Under the pieces are notes generated by a model that saw only the letters and a program-made list of their open reading frames with translations, was not told the DNA's origin and did not search any database. From Vibrio vulnificus NBRC 15645 = ATCC 27562 (lineage in GTDB: Bacteria > Pseudomonadota > Gammaproteobacteria > Enterobacterales > Vibrionaceae): a stretch of DNA of 64,000 nt. The stretch is from contig NZ_CP012881.1 of assembly GCF_002224265.1 (NCBI RefSeq), forward strand, positions 2,418,001-2,482,000, read 5' to 3'. Below are positions 1-9,073 of this stretch, piece after piece. The number at the start of each line of letters is the position of its first letter. Position 1 is the stretch's first letter. The position numbers and the translations under genes were made by a program.

Positions 1-15
1 AGCTACTGAAAAAGA

Positions 16-885
16 ATGAACAATAAGCAACTTCTGACCACGTTTTGGCTATCACTCAGCTTACTGATGGCATCCCTATTTTCCTTTTCGGCTTGGGCAC
101 AAGCGGAAGAGACCGCGTTGCCAGCCAATCTTGCACCGGGCGGTAGCGTGACGGTTTCACAAATGCAGAGTGACACCAGTAAGAGTGAATTTATGAGTGT
201 GGGTAGCGGAGGCGGTATCCCTGCTTTCACCATGACCACCAACCCTGACGGTAGCGAAGACTACTCGGTCACGTTGCAGATTTTAGCGTTAATGACCATG
301 CTTGGCTTCTTGCCAGCGATGGTGATTCTGATGACATCATTCACCCGGATTGTGGTGGTGATGTCGATTTTGCGGCAGGCAATGGGTCTGCAACAAACGC
401 CGTCAAACCAGGTCATTATTGGCATTGCACTCTTCTTAACCTTTTTTATCATGTCGCCCGTGATTAACGAAGTGAATGAACAAGCGGTTCAACCGTACCT
501 TAATGAGCAGCTCACCGCCCGTGAAGCGTTTGATGCCGCACAAGGGCCAATGAAAGCGTTTATGCTCAAGCAAACACGCGTGAAAGATCTCGAGACATTC
601 GTCAATATGTCAGGAGAGCAGGCCACCAATCCAGAAGACGTTTCTATGGCGGTGCTGATTCCCGCGTTTATCACCTCTGAGCTAAAAACCGCATTCCAAA
701 TCGGATTCATGCTGTTTTTGCCGTTCCTTATCATTGACCTTGTCGTGGCTTCGGTACTGATGGCGATGGGTATGATGATGTTGTCACCGATGATCGTCTC
801 GCTGCCATTTAAGCTAATGTTGTTCGTGTTAGTTGATGGCTGGAACCTGATCCTTTCCACTCTCGCAGGCAGTTTTGCCTTATAG
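16..885 (+). CDS. fliP: Flagellar export-gate protein FliP
   Basis: FliP is a core membrane protein of the flagellar type III export gate, where five copies assemble with FliQ and FliR. The 289-residue product has a hydrophobic N-terminal signal-like segment ending near an AWA motif at about residue 28. A variable stretch follows, then the conserved helices that begin near [20 protein letters not shown], and further membrane segments near the C-terminus. Length and ending fit the family. The first bases of the window (TGA at 7-9) are probably the end of fliO, the usual upstream gene, but too little is present to call it. fliQ follows after 15 bp in the same operon. Confidence 0.97.
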   Translation: MNNKQLLTTFWLSLSLLMASLFSFSAWAQAEETALPANLAPGGSVTVSQMQSDTSKSEFMSVGSGGGIPAFTMTTNPDGSEDYSVTLQILALMTMLGFLPAMVILMTSFTRIVVVMSILRQAMGLQQTPSNQVIIGIALFLTFFIMSPVINEVNEQAVQPYLNEQLTAREAFDAAQGPMKAFMLKQTRVKDLETFVNMSGEQATNPEDVSMAVLIPAFITSELKTAFQIGFMLFLPFLIIDLVVASVLMAMGMMMLSPMIVSLPFKLMLFVLVDGWNLILSTLAGSFAL

Positions 886-900
886 CGGTAAGGAGACGCA

Positions 901-1170
901 ATGACACCTGAAGTTTTTGTTGAGCTGTTTCGTGAAGCACTGTGGATGGTTCTCATCATGGTGTGTGCCATCATTATTCCCAGTTTGTTGGTGGGTTTGA
1001 TTGTGGCAATTTTTCAGGCGGCGACCTCGATCAACGAGCAAACCCTGAGCTTTTTGCCACGTCTGATTGTGACTTTATTAGCGCTAATGCTCTTTGGCCA
1101 TTGGATGACACAGATGTTGATGGAGTACTTTTTCGCGCTAGTGGAACGTTTTCCGCAAGTTCTGTACTAG
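901..1170 (+). CDS. fliQ: Flagellar export-gate protein FliQ
   Basis: A small 89-residue protein with two membrane helices, the standard FliQ size. It packs around the FliP-FliR ring of the flagellar export gate in the inner membrane. The N-terminus MTPEVFVELFREALW and the central AATSINEQTLSFLPR stretch are typical of the family. A good Shine-Dalgarno (AAGGAGA, ending at 897) precedes the ATG. It lies 15 bp after fliP and 12 bp before fliR, so the genes are surely cotranscribed. Confidence 0.97.
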   Translation: MTPEVFVELFREALWMVLIMVCAIIIPSLLVGLIVAIFQAATSINEQTLSFLPRLIVTLLALMLFGHWMTQMLMEYFFALVERFPQVLY

Positions 1171-1182
1171 GCGGGAGGAGCG

Positions 1183-1965
1183 ATGGAATATCCAACCACC
1201 ATTATTCTGGACTGGATAGCCAACTATTTTTGGCCTTTCACCCGTATCTCCTCTATGTTGATGGTGATGACGGTGACGGGTGCGCGTTTTGTTTCTCCTC
1301 GAATTCGTCTCTACCTTAGCCTTGCCATCACCTTGGCCTTAATGCCAGCGATTCCGGCGGTGCCAGAAGAGCTCCAACTGCTCTCGTTCCAAGGCTTTTT
1401 GACGACCTTTGAGCAAATTGTTATCGGTGTGGCAATGGGGATGGTGACGCAGTTTATCATCCAGACCTTTGTCCTGCTGGGTCAGATTTTGGGTATGCAA
1501 TCGAGTTTGGGTTTCGCATCCATGGTGGACCCTGCCAATGGTCAGAACACGCCGTTGCTTGGTCAGTTGTTTATGTTCCTGTCGACCATGTTTTTCCTCG
1601 CCACCGATGGTCACCTGAAAATGCTGCAATTGGTGCTGTTTAGCTTCAAAACCTTGCCCATAGGCAGTGGTTCATTGAATGCGGTTGATTTTCGTGAACT
1701 GGCGTTGTGGCTGGGCATCATGTTCAAAACGGCGCTGAGTATGTCACTCTCGGGCATCATTGCGCTGCTGACCATCAACCTCTCCTTCGGGGTGATGACC
1801 CGAGCTGCACCGCAGCTGAACATTTTCTCCCTCGGTTTTGCTTTCGCCTTGTTGGTGGGGTTACTGATTTGTTGGTACATCTTGGCTGGCTTATACAGTC
1901 ACTATGAGCTGTACTGGTTGCAAGGCGAACAGCAGGTTTGCCGATTTATTCGTTTGAATTGCTAG
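1183..1965 (+). CDS. fliR: Flagellar export-gate protein FliR
   Basis: FliR, 260 residues, is the single-copy subunit that completes the FliP5-Q4-R1 export gate. Several membrane segments are visible, with the family stretch GMQSSLGFASMVDPANGQ in the middle. A GGGAGGAG Shine-Dalgarno lies just before the ATG. The gene is followed after 9 bp by flhB, whose Shine-Dalgarno overlaps the fliR stop codon, suggesting translational coupling. Order and length match the standard fliPQR-flhB cluster. Confidence 0.97.
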   Translation: MEYPTTIILDWIANYFWPFTRISSMLMVMTVTGARFVSPRIRLYLSLAITLALMPAIPAVPEELQLLSFQGFLTTFEQIVIGVAMGMVTQFIIQTFVLLGQILGMQSSLGFASMVDPANGQNTPLLGQLFMFLSTMFFLATDGHLKMLQLVLFSFKTLPIGSGSLNAVDFRELALWLGIMFKTALSMSLSGIIALLTINLSFGVMTRAAPQLNIFSLGFAFALLVGLLICWYILAGLYSHYELYWLQGEQQVCRFIRLNC

Positions 1966-1974
1966 GAGGCTGGT

Positions 1975-3105
1975 TTGGCAGAGTCAGACGGTCAAGAACG
2001 TACCGAAGAAGCCACGCCCCGACGGTTACAACAAGCACGGGAAAAAGGCCAAGTTGCCCGCTCAAAAGAGCTGGCTTCTGTGTCTGTATTGGTGATTGGT
2101 GCCGTTTCCCTGATGTGGTTCGGCGAAAGCCTCGCAAGGGCGTTGTTCAAAGCGATGGGGCGTTTGTTTAGCCTTTCTCGTGAAGAAATTTTTGACCCCA
2201 GTAAGCTGTTTGATATTGCCAGCGGCGCATTAAGCGCTTTGCTCCTTCCTCTGCTGCTCATTTTGTTTGCGCTTTTTGTCGCTGCTGCGATTGGTTCTGC
2301 CGGCGTTGGTGGCATCAGTTTTTCAGTGGAAGCGGCGACGCCAAAATTATCGAAAATGAACCCACTGAGTGGCATCAAACGTATGTTTGGCTTGCAAAGT
2401 TGGGTTGAGCTCATCAAATCAATTTTGAAAGTCGCATTGGTCACAGGCGTAGCGATCTACCTAATTCAAGCTTCACAGGAAGACTTAATCCAACTCAGTT
2501 TGGATGTGTATCCGCAGAATATTTTCCACGCTTTGGACATATTGTTGAACTTCGTTTTGCTGATCAGTTGCTCGTTGTTGATTGTGGTGGCGATCGACAT
2601 TCCTTTTCAGATTTGGCAACACGCTGACCAACTGAAAATGACCAAGCAAGAAGTGAAAGACGAATACAAAGACACCGAAGGTAAACCTGAGGTGAAAGGC
2701 CGTATCCGTATGTTGCAACGTGAAGCCGCTCAGCGACGTATGATGGCGGATGTTCCGACCGCGGATGTGATAGTGACCAACCCGGAGCACTTTTCTGTTG
2801 CACTGCGTTATAAGCAGAACAGCGACAGAGCGCCAGTGGTAGTGGCGAAAGGGACGGACCACATGGCGATGAAAATACGTGAAGTGGCACGCGAGCACGA
2901 CATTTCTATTGTACCAGCGCCGCCATTGGCGCGTGCGCTCTATTATTCCACCGAGCTTGAACAGCAAATCCCTGATGGTCTATTTACCGCGGTTGCGCAA
3001 ATACTGGCTTACGTGTTCCAGTTGAAGCAGTACCGGAAGCGGGGTGGCCATCGACCGAAATTGAAAGACTATGATCTACCGATTCCACCCGATCTAAGAC
3101 ATTGA
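1975..3105 (+). CDS. flhB: Flagellar export switch protein FlhB (NPEH variant)
   Basis: FlhB controls the substrate-specificity switch of flagellar export. The 376-residue protein begins MAESDGQERTEEATPRR, has four membrane helices and ends in a cytoplasmic domain. The start is TTG, with AGGAGG at 1964-1969 supporting it. Autocleavage in this family normally occurs within Asn-Pro-Thr-His. Here the motif at residues 269-272 reads NPEH, so the Asn-Pro bond is kept but Thr is replaced by Glu. The position matches N269-P270 of the enterobacterial protein. flhA follows after a 160-bp gap with its own promoter. Confidence 0.97.
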   Translation: MAESDGQERTEEATPRRLQQAREKGQVARSKELASVSVLVIGAVSLMWFGESLARALFKAMGRLFSLSREEIFDPSKLFDIASGALSALLLPLLLILFALFVAAAIGSAGVGGISFSVEAATPKLSKMNPLSGIKRMFGLQSWVELIKSILKVALVTGVAIYLIQASQEDLIQLSLDVYPQNIFHALDILLNFVLLISCSLLIVVAIDIPFQIWQHADQLKMTKQEVKDEYKDTEGKPEVKGRIRMLQREAAQRRMMADVPTADVIVTNPEHFSVALRYKQNSDRAPVVVAKGTDHMAMKIREVAREHDISIVPAPPLARALYYSTELEQQIPDGLFTAVAQILAYVFQLKQYRKRGGHRPKLKDYDLPIPPDLRH

Positions 3106-3159
3106 TAGTCGGCGATTCTTTTGGTCCTAAGTGTCTTGTCATTATTTTGGCGCATGAGC

Positions 3160-3175
3160 TGGTATAGAGATTGCT
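3160..3175 (+). promoter_or_regulatory. Sigma-54-type promoter of the flhA-flhF-flhG-fliA-che operon
   Basis: The 16 bases read TGG-TATA-GAGA-TTGC-T. This gives a TGG at -24 and a full TTGCT at -12 with exact spacing (consensus TGGCACG-N4-TTGCW). Predicted transcription start is near 3186, about 80 bases before flhA. In vibrios the flhA operon is known to be driven by RpoN with a flagellar activator (FlrC or FlaK class), so location and motif agree. A weaker overlapping candidate (TGGCGC at 3148) lacks the TTGC element. Confidence 0.7.
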
Positions 3176-3265
3176 AGCTAGCACCTAGTTCGGATGATAA
3201 ATACAGATGACGACAGTTGTTGTCTTCCATATCAATAACTTAAAGCTATCCATTGAGACGAAGTA

Positions 3266-5368
3266 ATGGCTAAGAAATTTACTCTGCCGTTTGCAGATAA
3301 GTTGCCTAAAATCCCCCAACGTTCAGTACCAGCCATTGGCGCACCGATTATGGTGTTGGCCACCTTGGCCATGGTGGTATTGCCAATTCCTCCGTTTCTA
3401 CTGGATATGTTTTTTACCTTTAACATCGCCTTAGCCATGGTGGTGCTATTGGTGACGGTTTATACCCGAAGACCACTCGACTTCGCTGCCTTTCCTACCG
3501 TTCTACTGATTGCGACCTTGCTTAGATTGGCCTTGAACGTTGCCTCAACGCGTGTGGTTCTCCTGAAGGGTCACGAAGGGGGAGACGCAGCGGGTAACGT
3601 TATCGAAGCGTTCGGTAACGTGGTAATCGGCGGTAACTACGCCGTTGGTCTTGTGGTGTTCCTGATCTTAATGATCATTAACTTTATGGTTGTCACCAAG
3701 GGTGCGGGTCGTATTTCTGAGGTAAGTGCTCGCTTCACCTTGGACGCTTTGCCTGGTAAACAGATGGCGATCGATGCTGATTTGAACGCAGGCTTGATAG
3801 ACCAAGAACAAGCGCGTTTACGCCGTTTTGAAGTGACCAAAGAAGCCGATTTCTACGGCTCGATGGATGGTGCATCGAAGTTCGTTAAAGGTGACGCCAT
3901 CGCTGGTATTTTGATCTTGTTCATCAACATCATTGGTGGCTTGAGCATTGGTATGGCGCAGTATGACCTTGGTTTCTCCGACGCCATCAAAATCTATACA
4001 TTGCTAACCATTGGTGATGGTCTGGTGGCGCAGATCCCATCCCTGTTACTTTCTATCGCAGCGGCGATGATGGTGACTCGTCAGAATACCGATGAAGACA
4101 TGGGTGAGCAGATGCTCTTCCAAATGTTTGATAATCCAAAAGCACTGACGATCACCGCGGCGATTCTTGGCATTATGGGGATTGTACCCGGTATGCCTCA
4201 TTTCGCTTTCCTGACGTTAGCGGCGATCGCCGGAGCGGGCGCTTACTTCATTGATAAGAAGCAGAAGCAAAAGGCCAAAGAACCGAAAGTGCCTGTGGTG
4301 GCAGACAGCAGCAATGCCCCCTCTGTACGTGAACTCTCATGGGATGACGTACAGCCGGTCGACATCATTGGCTTGGAAGTGGGTTATCGCTTGATCCCAT
4401 TGGTAGATAGAGACCAAGGTGGCGAACTGCTTGAACGCGTGAAAGGGGTTCGTAAGAAGCTTTCGCAAGATTTTGGCTTTCTGATCCCGCCAGTGCACAT
4501 TCGTGACAACTTAGAACTCACTCCGAACAGTTATCGAATCACCTTGATGGGTGTGGCTGTGGGTGAAGCCGAAATTCGCCCCGATCAAGAACTGGCCATT
4601 AACCCAGGTCAAGTGTATGGCATGATCGATGGTGAACCGACTATCGACCCAGCATTTGGGCTGGAAGCGGTTTGGATTCGACCAGACCAAAGAGAACATG
4701 CTCAAGCATTGGGCTACACCGTGGTGGACTCTTCGACCGTACTGGCTACCCACATGAGCCAGCTTCTAACCAACAATGCCTCTCAGCTCTTAGGCCACGA
4801 AGAAGTACAGAACTTGCTGGAAATGCTGGGCCGAAGTGCACCGAAGTTGGTCGAGAATTTTGTTCCTGACCAATTGGCGTTGGGCTCTGTGGTGAAAGTG
4901 TTGCAAAACCTACTGAATGAAGCGATTCCAATTCGGGACATTCGTACTATTGTACAAACCTTGGCTGAATATTCCTCAAAGAGTCAAGAACCCGACATCC
5001 TGACGGCGGCGGTACGCATTTCATTGAAGCGACTAATCGTTCAGGAAATCAATGGAATAGAACCAGAGCTGCCAGTTATTACCCTGATTCCAGAGCTGGA
5101 ACAAATATTGCATCAGACCATGCAAGCGTCAGGTGGCGAGTCTGCGGGCATCGAACCAGGTTTGGCTGAAAGATTGCAATCATCGTTGATGATGGCGACT
5201 CAGGAGCAAGAGCTCAAAGGCGAACCAGCAGTCTTGCTCACCTCTGGCGTGCTGCGGTCCACTCTGGCGAAATTTGTTAAGAACACGATTCCTAACCTCA
5301 GAGTGCTTTCGTATCAGGAAATTCCTGACGAAAAACAAATTCGAATTGTACAGGCTGTGGGTAACTGA
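3266..5368 (+). CDS. flhA: Flagellar export apparatus protein FlhA
   Basis: FlhA, 700 residues, is the ring-forming membrane component of the flagellar export machine that accepts substrates and chaperones. About eight hydrophobic segments fill the first 330 residues, including the FHIPEP-family loop seen as NVASTRVVLLKGHEGG and GRISEVSARFTLDALPGKQM. A large cytoplasmic domain follows. Length is normal. It is the first gene after the sigma-54-type promoter and leads into flhF, 49 bp downstream. Confidence 0.98.
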   Translation: MAKKFTLPFADKLPKIPQRSVPAIGAPIMVLATLAMVVLPIPPFLLDMFFTFNIALAMVVLLVTVYTRRPLDFAAFPTVLLIATLLRLALNVASTRVVLLKGHEGGDAAGNVIEAFGNVVIGGNYAVGLVVFLILMIINFMVVTKGAGRISEVSARFTLDALPGKQMAIDADLNAGLIDQEQARLRRFEVTKEADFYGSMDGASKFVKGDAIAGILILFINIIGGLSIGMAQYDLGFSDAIKIYTLLTIGDGLVAQIPSLLLSIAAAMMVTRQNTDEDMGEQMLFQMFDNPKALTITAAILGIMGIVPGMPHFAFLTLAAIAGAGAYFIDKKQKQKAKEPKVPVVADSSNAPSVRELSWDDVQPVDIIGLEVGYRLIPLVDRDQGGELLERVKGVRKKLSQDFGFLIPPVHIRDNLELTPNSYRITLMGVAVGEAEIRPDQELAINPGQVYGMIDGEPTIDPAFGLEAVWIRPDQREHAQALGYTVVDSSTVLATHMSQLLTNNASQLLGHEEVQNLLEMLGRSAPKLVENFVPDQLALGSVVKVLQNLLNEAIPIRDIRTIVQTLAEYSSKSQEPDILTAAVRISLKRLIVQEINGIEPELPVITLIPELEQILHQTMQASGGESAGIEPGLAERLQSSLMMATQEQELKGEPAVLLTSGVLRSTLAKFVKNTIPNLRVLSYQEIPDEKQIRIVQAVGN

Positions 5369-5417
5369 TCTATTAATTAATAACTGATGGTTAAGCCCTG
5401 TTTAATGGACGAATGGT

Positions 5418-6911
5418 TTGAAAATAAAACGATTTTTTGCCAAAGACATGCGAACTGCATTACTCCAAGTAAAAGAAGAACTTGGCGTTGATGCTGTCAT
5501 CATGTCGAATAAAAAAGTGGCCGGTGGCGTTGAAATTGTCGCTGCGATTGATGGTGACAATCAATCCTCCACTTTTGGCAGCATGCCTAATTTAAGTCGC
5601 CGACAAGCGACAGCAACCCCGTCGACAGCAGGGCAATACACTGCGCCTCCCGCACGTAAAGCGACTCGCGATCTTCAAGACGATCGCGTCAGTTTGCAGA
5701 GCGAGAAGACCGATGGCGGATCCATGACCAAACGCTTTGCCAATATGCTTAAGCAGTACAGCAATACAAGCGAAGAGAGCAGCTACCGAGACGAATCGGC
5801 CGACTCTCTGAACTCATTGCTGGAAAGACAAAATAAGCATCGTGAAGAGCAAAATGGCAATGTCCGTATTCGCGAAAACTCGCCTTTGGCGAAGCTGATT
5901 GCGGAAGACCGTCGCATTCCACGCCCAGAGCCTCGTCTTGACCCAACGCGTTACGACCGCCGTAAGCCTCAAACTGAGCAGGAAGAAGGTTCTAACGAGC
6001 TAGAGAACATGCGCGAAGAGATGACATCGATTCGTCGTTTGCTTGAGCATCAGGTATCGGGTTTATTGTGGCAGGAAGTGGAAAGAAGAGAACCGCTGCG
6101 TGCCATGCTTATCAAACGTCTCGAGCGTATGGGTGTGTCGCCTGAATTGGCGGATCAGATGGCGTGTTACATTCCAGAAGATACCAAGCCTGCCCGCGCG
6201 TGGAAGGCTTTGCTCGCTTTGGTCTCAGACCAAATTAATGTCACCAAGCAAGATATTCTAAAGCGTGGTGGGGTTGTGGCGTTGTTAGGGCCAACCGGTG
6301 TTGGCAAAACCACCACCATCGCAAAATTAGCAGCGAGAGCGGCTATGGAGTATGGCGCGAACAATGTCGCGCTTGTCACCACAGACACCTATCGTATTGG
6401 CGCTCACGAACAGCTTTCGATCTACGGCAGAATTATGGGATGTCCTGTAAAAGTTGCTAAAGATTCTAGTGAGTTAGCCGATGTAATCTATCAGCTTAGA
6501 AACAGAAAACTGATTTTAGTTGATACCGCAGGTATGGGGCAGCGCGATGTACGTTTATCAGAGCAGCTCGATACACTCATGCAAGAGAGTGGGGAAGTAA
6601 TACACAGCTATCTGGTACTTCCCGCTACAGCTCAAAGACGAGTGCTGCAAGAGACCATTGATCATTTTCGAAGAATTCCACTTTCAGGTTGCATCCTGAC
6701 CAAACTGGATGAGTCACTCAGTTTGGGCGAATTTGTCAGTGTTGTGATTCAAAACGCGCTACCTGTGGCGTATATCGCCAATGGGCAACGAGTTCCCGAA
6801 GACATCGTGATAGCACAACCAAAATATTTGATCGCGAAAGCGAATGAACTGCTTGAGAAGTCGACAGAGAATGAACCTCACTACTGGAACAGTGACAACG
6901 AAGGATTCTAG
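5418..6911 (+). CDS. flhF: Polar flagellum placement GTPase FlhF
   Basis: FlhF is an SRP-family GTPase that marks the pole for flagellar assembly in vibrios. The 497-residue protein starts with the MKIKRFFAKDMRTAL B-domain and has a long charged, low-complexity linker to about residue 220. It then has NG GTPase domains with a P-loop GPTGVGKTTT at residues 291-300, a TTDTYRIGAHEQL segment and a DTAG motif. The start codon is TTG at 5418. The next gene encodes its antagonist FlhG. HubP, the polar scaffold that FlhF-linked systems use, is encoded at 47.4 kb in this window. Confidence 0.97.
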   Translation: MKIKRFFAKDMRTALLQVKEELGVDAVIMSNKKVAGGVEIVAAIDGDNQSSTFGSMPNLSRRQATATPSTAGQYTAPPARKATRDLQDDRVSLQSEKTDGGSMTKRFANMLKQYSNTSEESSYRDESADSLNSLLERQNKHREEQNGNVRIRENSPLAKLIAEDRRIPRPEPRLDPTRYDRRKPQTEQEEGSNELENMREEMTSIRRLLEHQVSGLLWQEVERREPLRAMLIKRLERMGVSPELADQMACYIPEDTKPARAWKALLALVSDQINVTKQDILKRGGVVALLGPTGVGKTTTIAKLAARAAMEYGANNVALVTTDTYRIGAHEQLSIYGRIMGCPVKVAKDSSELADVIYQLRNRKLILVDTAGMGQRDVRLSEQLDTLMQESGEVIHSYLVLPATAQRRVLQETIDHFRRIPLSGCILTKLDESLSLGEFVSVVIQNALPVAYIANGQRVPEDIVIAQPKYLIAKANELLEKSTENEPHYWNSDNEGF

Positions 6912-6924
6912 GCGGCGGACTACT

Positions 6925-7812
6925 ATGACTGAGAATATGATACACGATCAAGCTAGCGGCCTCCGTCGCTTAACACAACCATCATTGACCAAAGTGATTG
7001 CAGTTACTGGCGGTAAAGGTGGCGTGGGTAAATCAAATGTGACCCTAGGTTTGGCCATTGCGATGGCTCGCCAAGGGAAGAAAGTAATGGTACTGGATGC
7101 TGACCTAGGTCTGGCTAATGTCGACGTTATGCTCGGAATTCGTTCAAAACGTAACTTAGGACATGTATTAGCAGGTGAATGTGAGCTAAAAGATGCTATT
7201 GTTGAAGGACCATATGGTATTAAAATAATACCAGCCACTTCTGGAACACAGAGTATGACAGAGCTTTCACATGCACAACATGTGGGTCTGATTCGTGCTT
7301 TTGGTAGCCTAGAAGACGATATGGATGTGTTGCTGATAGATACAGCAGCCGGCATTTCTGATATGGTAATCAGTTTTTCACGTGCAGCTCAGGATGTGAT
7401 TGTCGTAGTGTGTGATGAACCTACCTCAATTACCGATGCATATGCTTTAATTAAGCTATTGAGTAAAGAGCATCAGGTTCAACGCTTCAAGATTGTTGCA
7501 AATATGGTCAGAAGCTACCGAGAAGGTCGAGAATTGTTTGCAAAATTGACGTTGGTCACAGAGCGATTCTTGAATGTGAGCCTCGAACTCGTAGCATGTA
7601 TTCCGTTAGATGATAAAGTTCGACAAGCGGTTAAAAAACAAAAAATTGTTGTGGACGCTTTCCCGCGTTCTCCAGCCGCCTTGGCCATCAGCTCGTTAGC
7701 AAATAAAGCGCTGACCTGGCCAATTCCAAAGAGCCCAAGTGGTCATTTGGAATTCTTCGTCGAACGATTGCTGACACGAAATGCATTTATAGAGGAACCT
7801 TTTGGTGAATAA
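6925..7812 (+). CDS. flhG: MinD-like ATPase FlhG (FleN), flagellar number regulator
   Basis: FlhG limits flagellar number by activating the FlhF GTPase and antagonising the master flagellar regulator. The 295-residue product carries a deviant Walker A motif GGKGGVGKS at about residues 29-37. A D-Q-A-x-x-L-R type element (QASGLRRL) lies near the N-terminus, the known FlhF-activating region. A longer frame upstream (from 6844) overlaps flhF and lacks conservation. I chose ATG 6925, 13 bp after flhF. The C-terminus overlaps the start of fliA. Confidence 0.96.
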   Translation: MTENMIHDQASGLRRLTQPSLTKVIAVTGGKGGVGKSNVTLGLAIAMARQGKKVMVLDADLGLANVDVMLGIRSKRNLGHVLAGECELKDAIVEGPYGIKIIPATSGTQSMTELSHAQHVGLIRAFGSLEDDMDVLLIDTAAGISDMVISFSRAAQDVIVVVCDEPTSITDAYALIKLLSKEHQVQRFKIVANMVRSYREGRELFAKLTLVTERFLNVSLELVACIPLDDKVRQAVKKQKIVVDAFPRSPAALAISSLANKALTWPIPKSPSGHLEFFVERLLTRNAFIEEPFGE

Positions 7813-8539
7813 AGCGCTCACTTATGATCAGCATGCAAATGTGAACAGTCAAAAACTGTTCATAGAAAGGTATTCTGTGCTGGTCAAACGCATTGCTCAC
7901 CATTTGTTAGGGCGATTGCCTCCTAGTGTTCAGGTCGAGGATCTGATCCAAGCGGGTATGATTGGCCTGATAGAAGCTCAACAAAATTATGACGCCTCAA
8001 AAGGCGCAAGTTTTGAAACTTATGCTGGCATTCGTATCCGTGGTGCTATGCTTGATGATATCAGGCGTGGTGATTGGGTGCCTCGCTCGGTACACAAAAG
8101 CAATCGAGAGATCAGCCAAGCGATAGCCGAACTTGAGGGATTGCTAAACCGAGATCCTACTGATGCCGAAGTAGCAAAGCACATGGGATTGTCTTTAGAG
8201 CAGTATCACAGTGCTTTGACAGATATCAATTGTTCTCGTTTGATTGGTATTGAAGATCTTGGTGTGTCGGATGATGTGATCACATCGGTGGAAGATTCAG
8301 ACAACAATACTCCGTTTAAGGGCGTTGCTGATGAATATTTCAGAAAAGCGCTGGTTGAATCAATAAAACAATTACCAGAACGTGAAGCTTTGGTACTTTC
8401 GCTCTATTATGATGAAGAGCTAAACTTAAAAGAAATTGGGGAAATTCTGAGTGTTAGCGAGTCTCGCGTCAGTCAGATATTGAGCCAGTCAATGCAACGT
8501 TTGCGCACTAAGCTTAGTGCTTGGACACAAAATGATTAA
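7805..8539 (+). CDS. fliA: Flagellar sigma factor sigma-28 FliA
   Basis: FliA (RpoF) directs transcription of late flagellar and chemotaxis genes. The 244-residue protein shows sigma region 2 (DLIQAGMIGLIEAQQNYD), region 3, and region 4 with a C-terminal helix-turn-helix (LKEIGEILSVSESRVSQ). I chose GTG 7805, giving MNKALTYDQ, because AGAGGA at 7791-7796 sits 8 bases upstream. The TTG at 7802 is too close to that site to be preferred. The gene overlaps the end of flhG by 8 bases. The order flhG-fliA-cheY is standard for vibrios. Confidence 0.97.
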   Translation: MNKALTYDQHANVNSQKLFIERYSVLVKRIAHHLLGRLPPSVQVEDLIQAGMIGLIEAQQNYDASKGASFETYAGIRIRGAMLDDIRRGDWVPRSVHKSNREISQAIAELEGLLNRDPTDAEVAKHMGLSLEQYHSALTDINCSRLIGIEDLGVSDDVITSVEDSDNNTPFKGVADEYFRKALVESIKQLPEREALVLSLYYDEELNLKEIGEILSVSESRVSQILSQSMQRLRTKLSAWTQND

Positions 8540-8571
8540 AACACTGATTTTGACATTCAGTGGAGGCAATT

Positions 8572-8952
8572 TTGAATAAAAACATGAAGATCCTTATTGT
8601 TGACGATTTCTCAACAATGCGCCGTATTGTAAAGAACCTGCTTCGTGATTTGGGTTTCAATAACACTCAAGAAGCTGATGATGGTCTGACAGCGTTACCT
8701 ATGCTGAAAAAAGGTGATTTCGATTTCGTCGTTACGGATTGGAATATGCCTGGCATGCAGGGTATCGATCTGCTGAAAAACATTCGCGCAGACGCTGAGC
8801 TGAAGCATCTACCAGTGCTGATGATCACCGCAGAAGCGAAGCGTGAGCAAATCATCGAAGCGGCTCAAGCAGGCGTTAATGGTTACATTGTTAAGCCATT
8901 CACCGCAGCAACCCTGAAAGAAAAACTAGATAAAATTTTTGAACGTTTATAA
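8572..8952 (+). CDS. cheY: Chemotaxis response regulator CheY
   Basis: CheY is the single-domain regulator that, when phosphorylated, binds the flagellar motor switch. The 126-residue protein has the acidic pair D11-D12, phospho-acceptor D56 (VTDWNMPG), a TAE segment and the conserved KPF lysine. A strong Shine-Dalgarno GGAGG at 8562-8566 supports TTG 8572. An in-frame GTG at 8560 overlaps that site and is rejected. The gene lies between fliA and cheZ. Confidence 0.97.
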   Translation: MNKNMKILIVDDFSTMRRIVKNLLRDLGFNNTQEADDGLTALPMLKKGDFDFVVTDWNMPGMQGIDLLKNIRADAELKHLPVLMITAEAKREQIIEAAQAGVNGYIVKPFTAATLKEKLDKIFERL

Positions 8953-9073
8953 ACCTCGTTTGAAGATTACTTCGTCAGAGCTGCTATAAGCATTTATTCA
9001 ATGCCAACCATTATATTGGCAGCTCATAAACGCAGCATGCTTCCGAAGCATAAACGAAAAGGGTCTATTCAGA

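Noticed and set aside
1..9. Last codons of fliO
   Set aside because: Only a TGA and two codons are present; supported by usual gene order alone.
942..1319. 125-codon plus-strand frame overlapping fliQ and fliR
   Set aside because: Overlaps two certain genes in another frame, and its product has no recognisable features.
8953..9073. Small hairpins in the cheY-cheZ spacer
   Set aside because: No T tract and no promoter that I can defend; they may be processing signals but evidence is thin.
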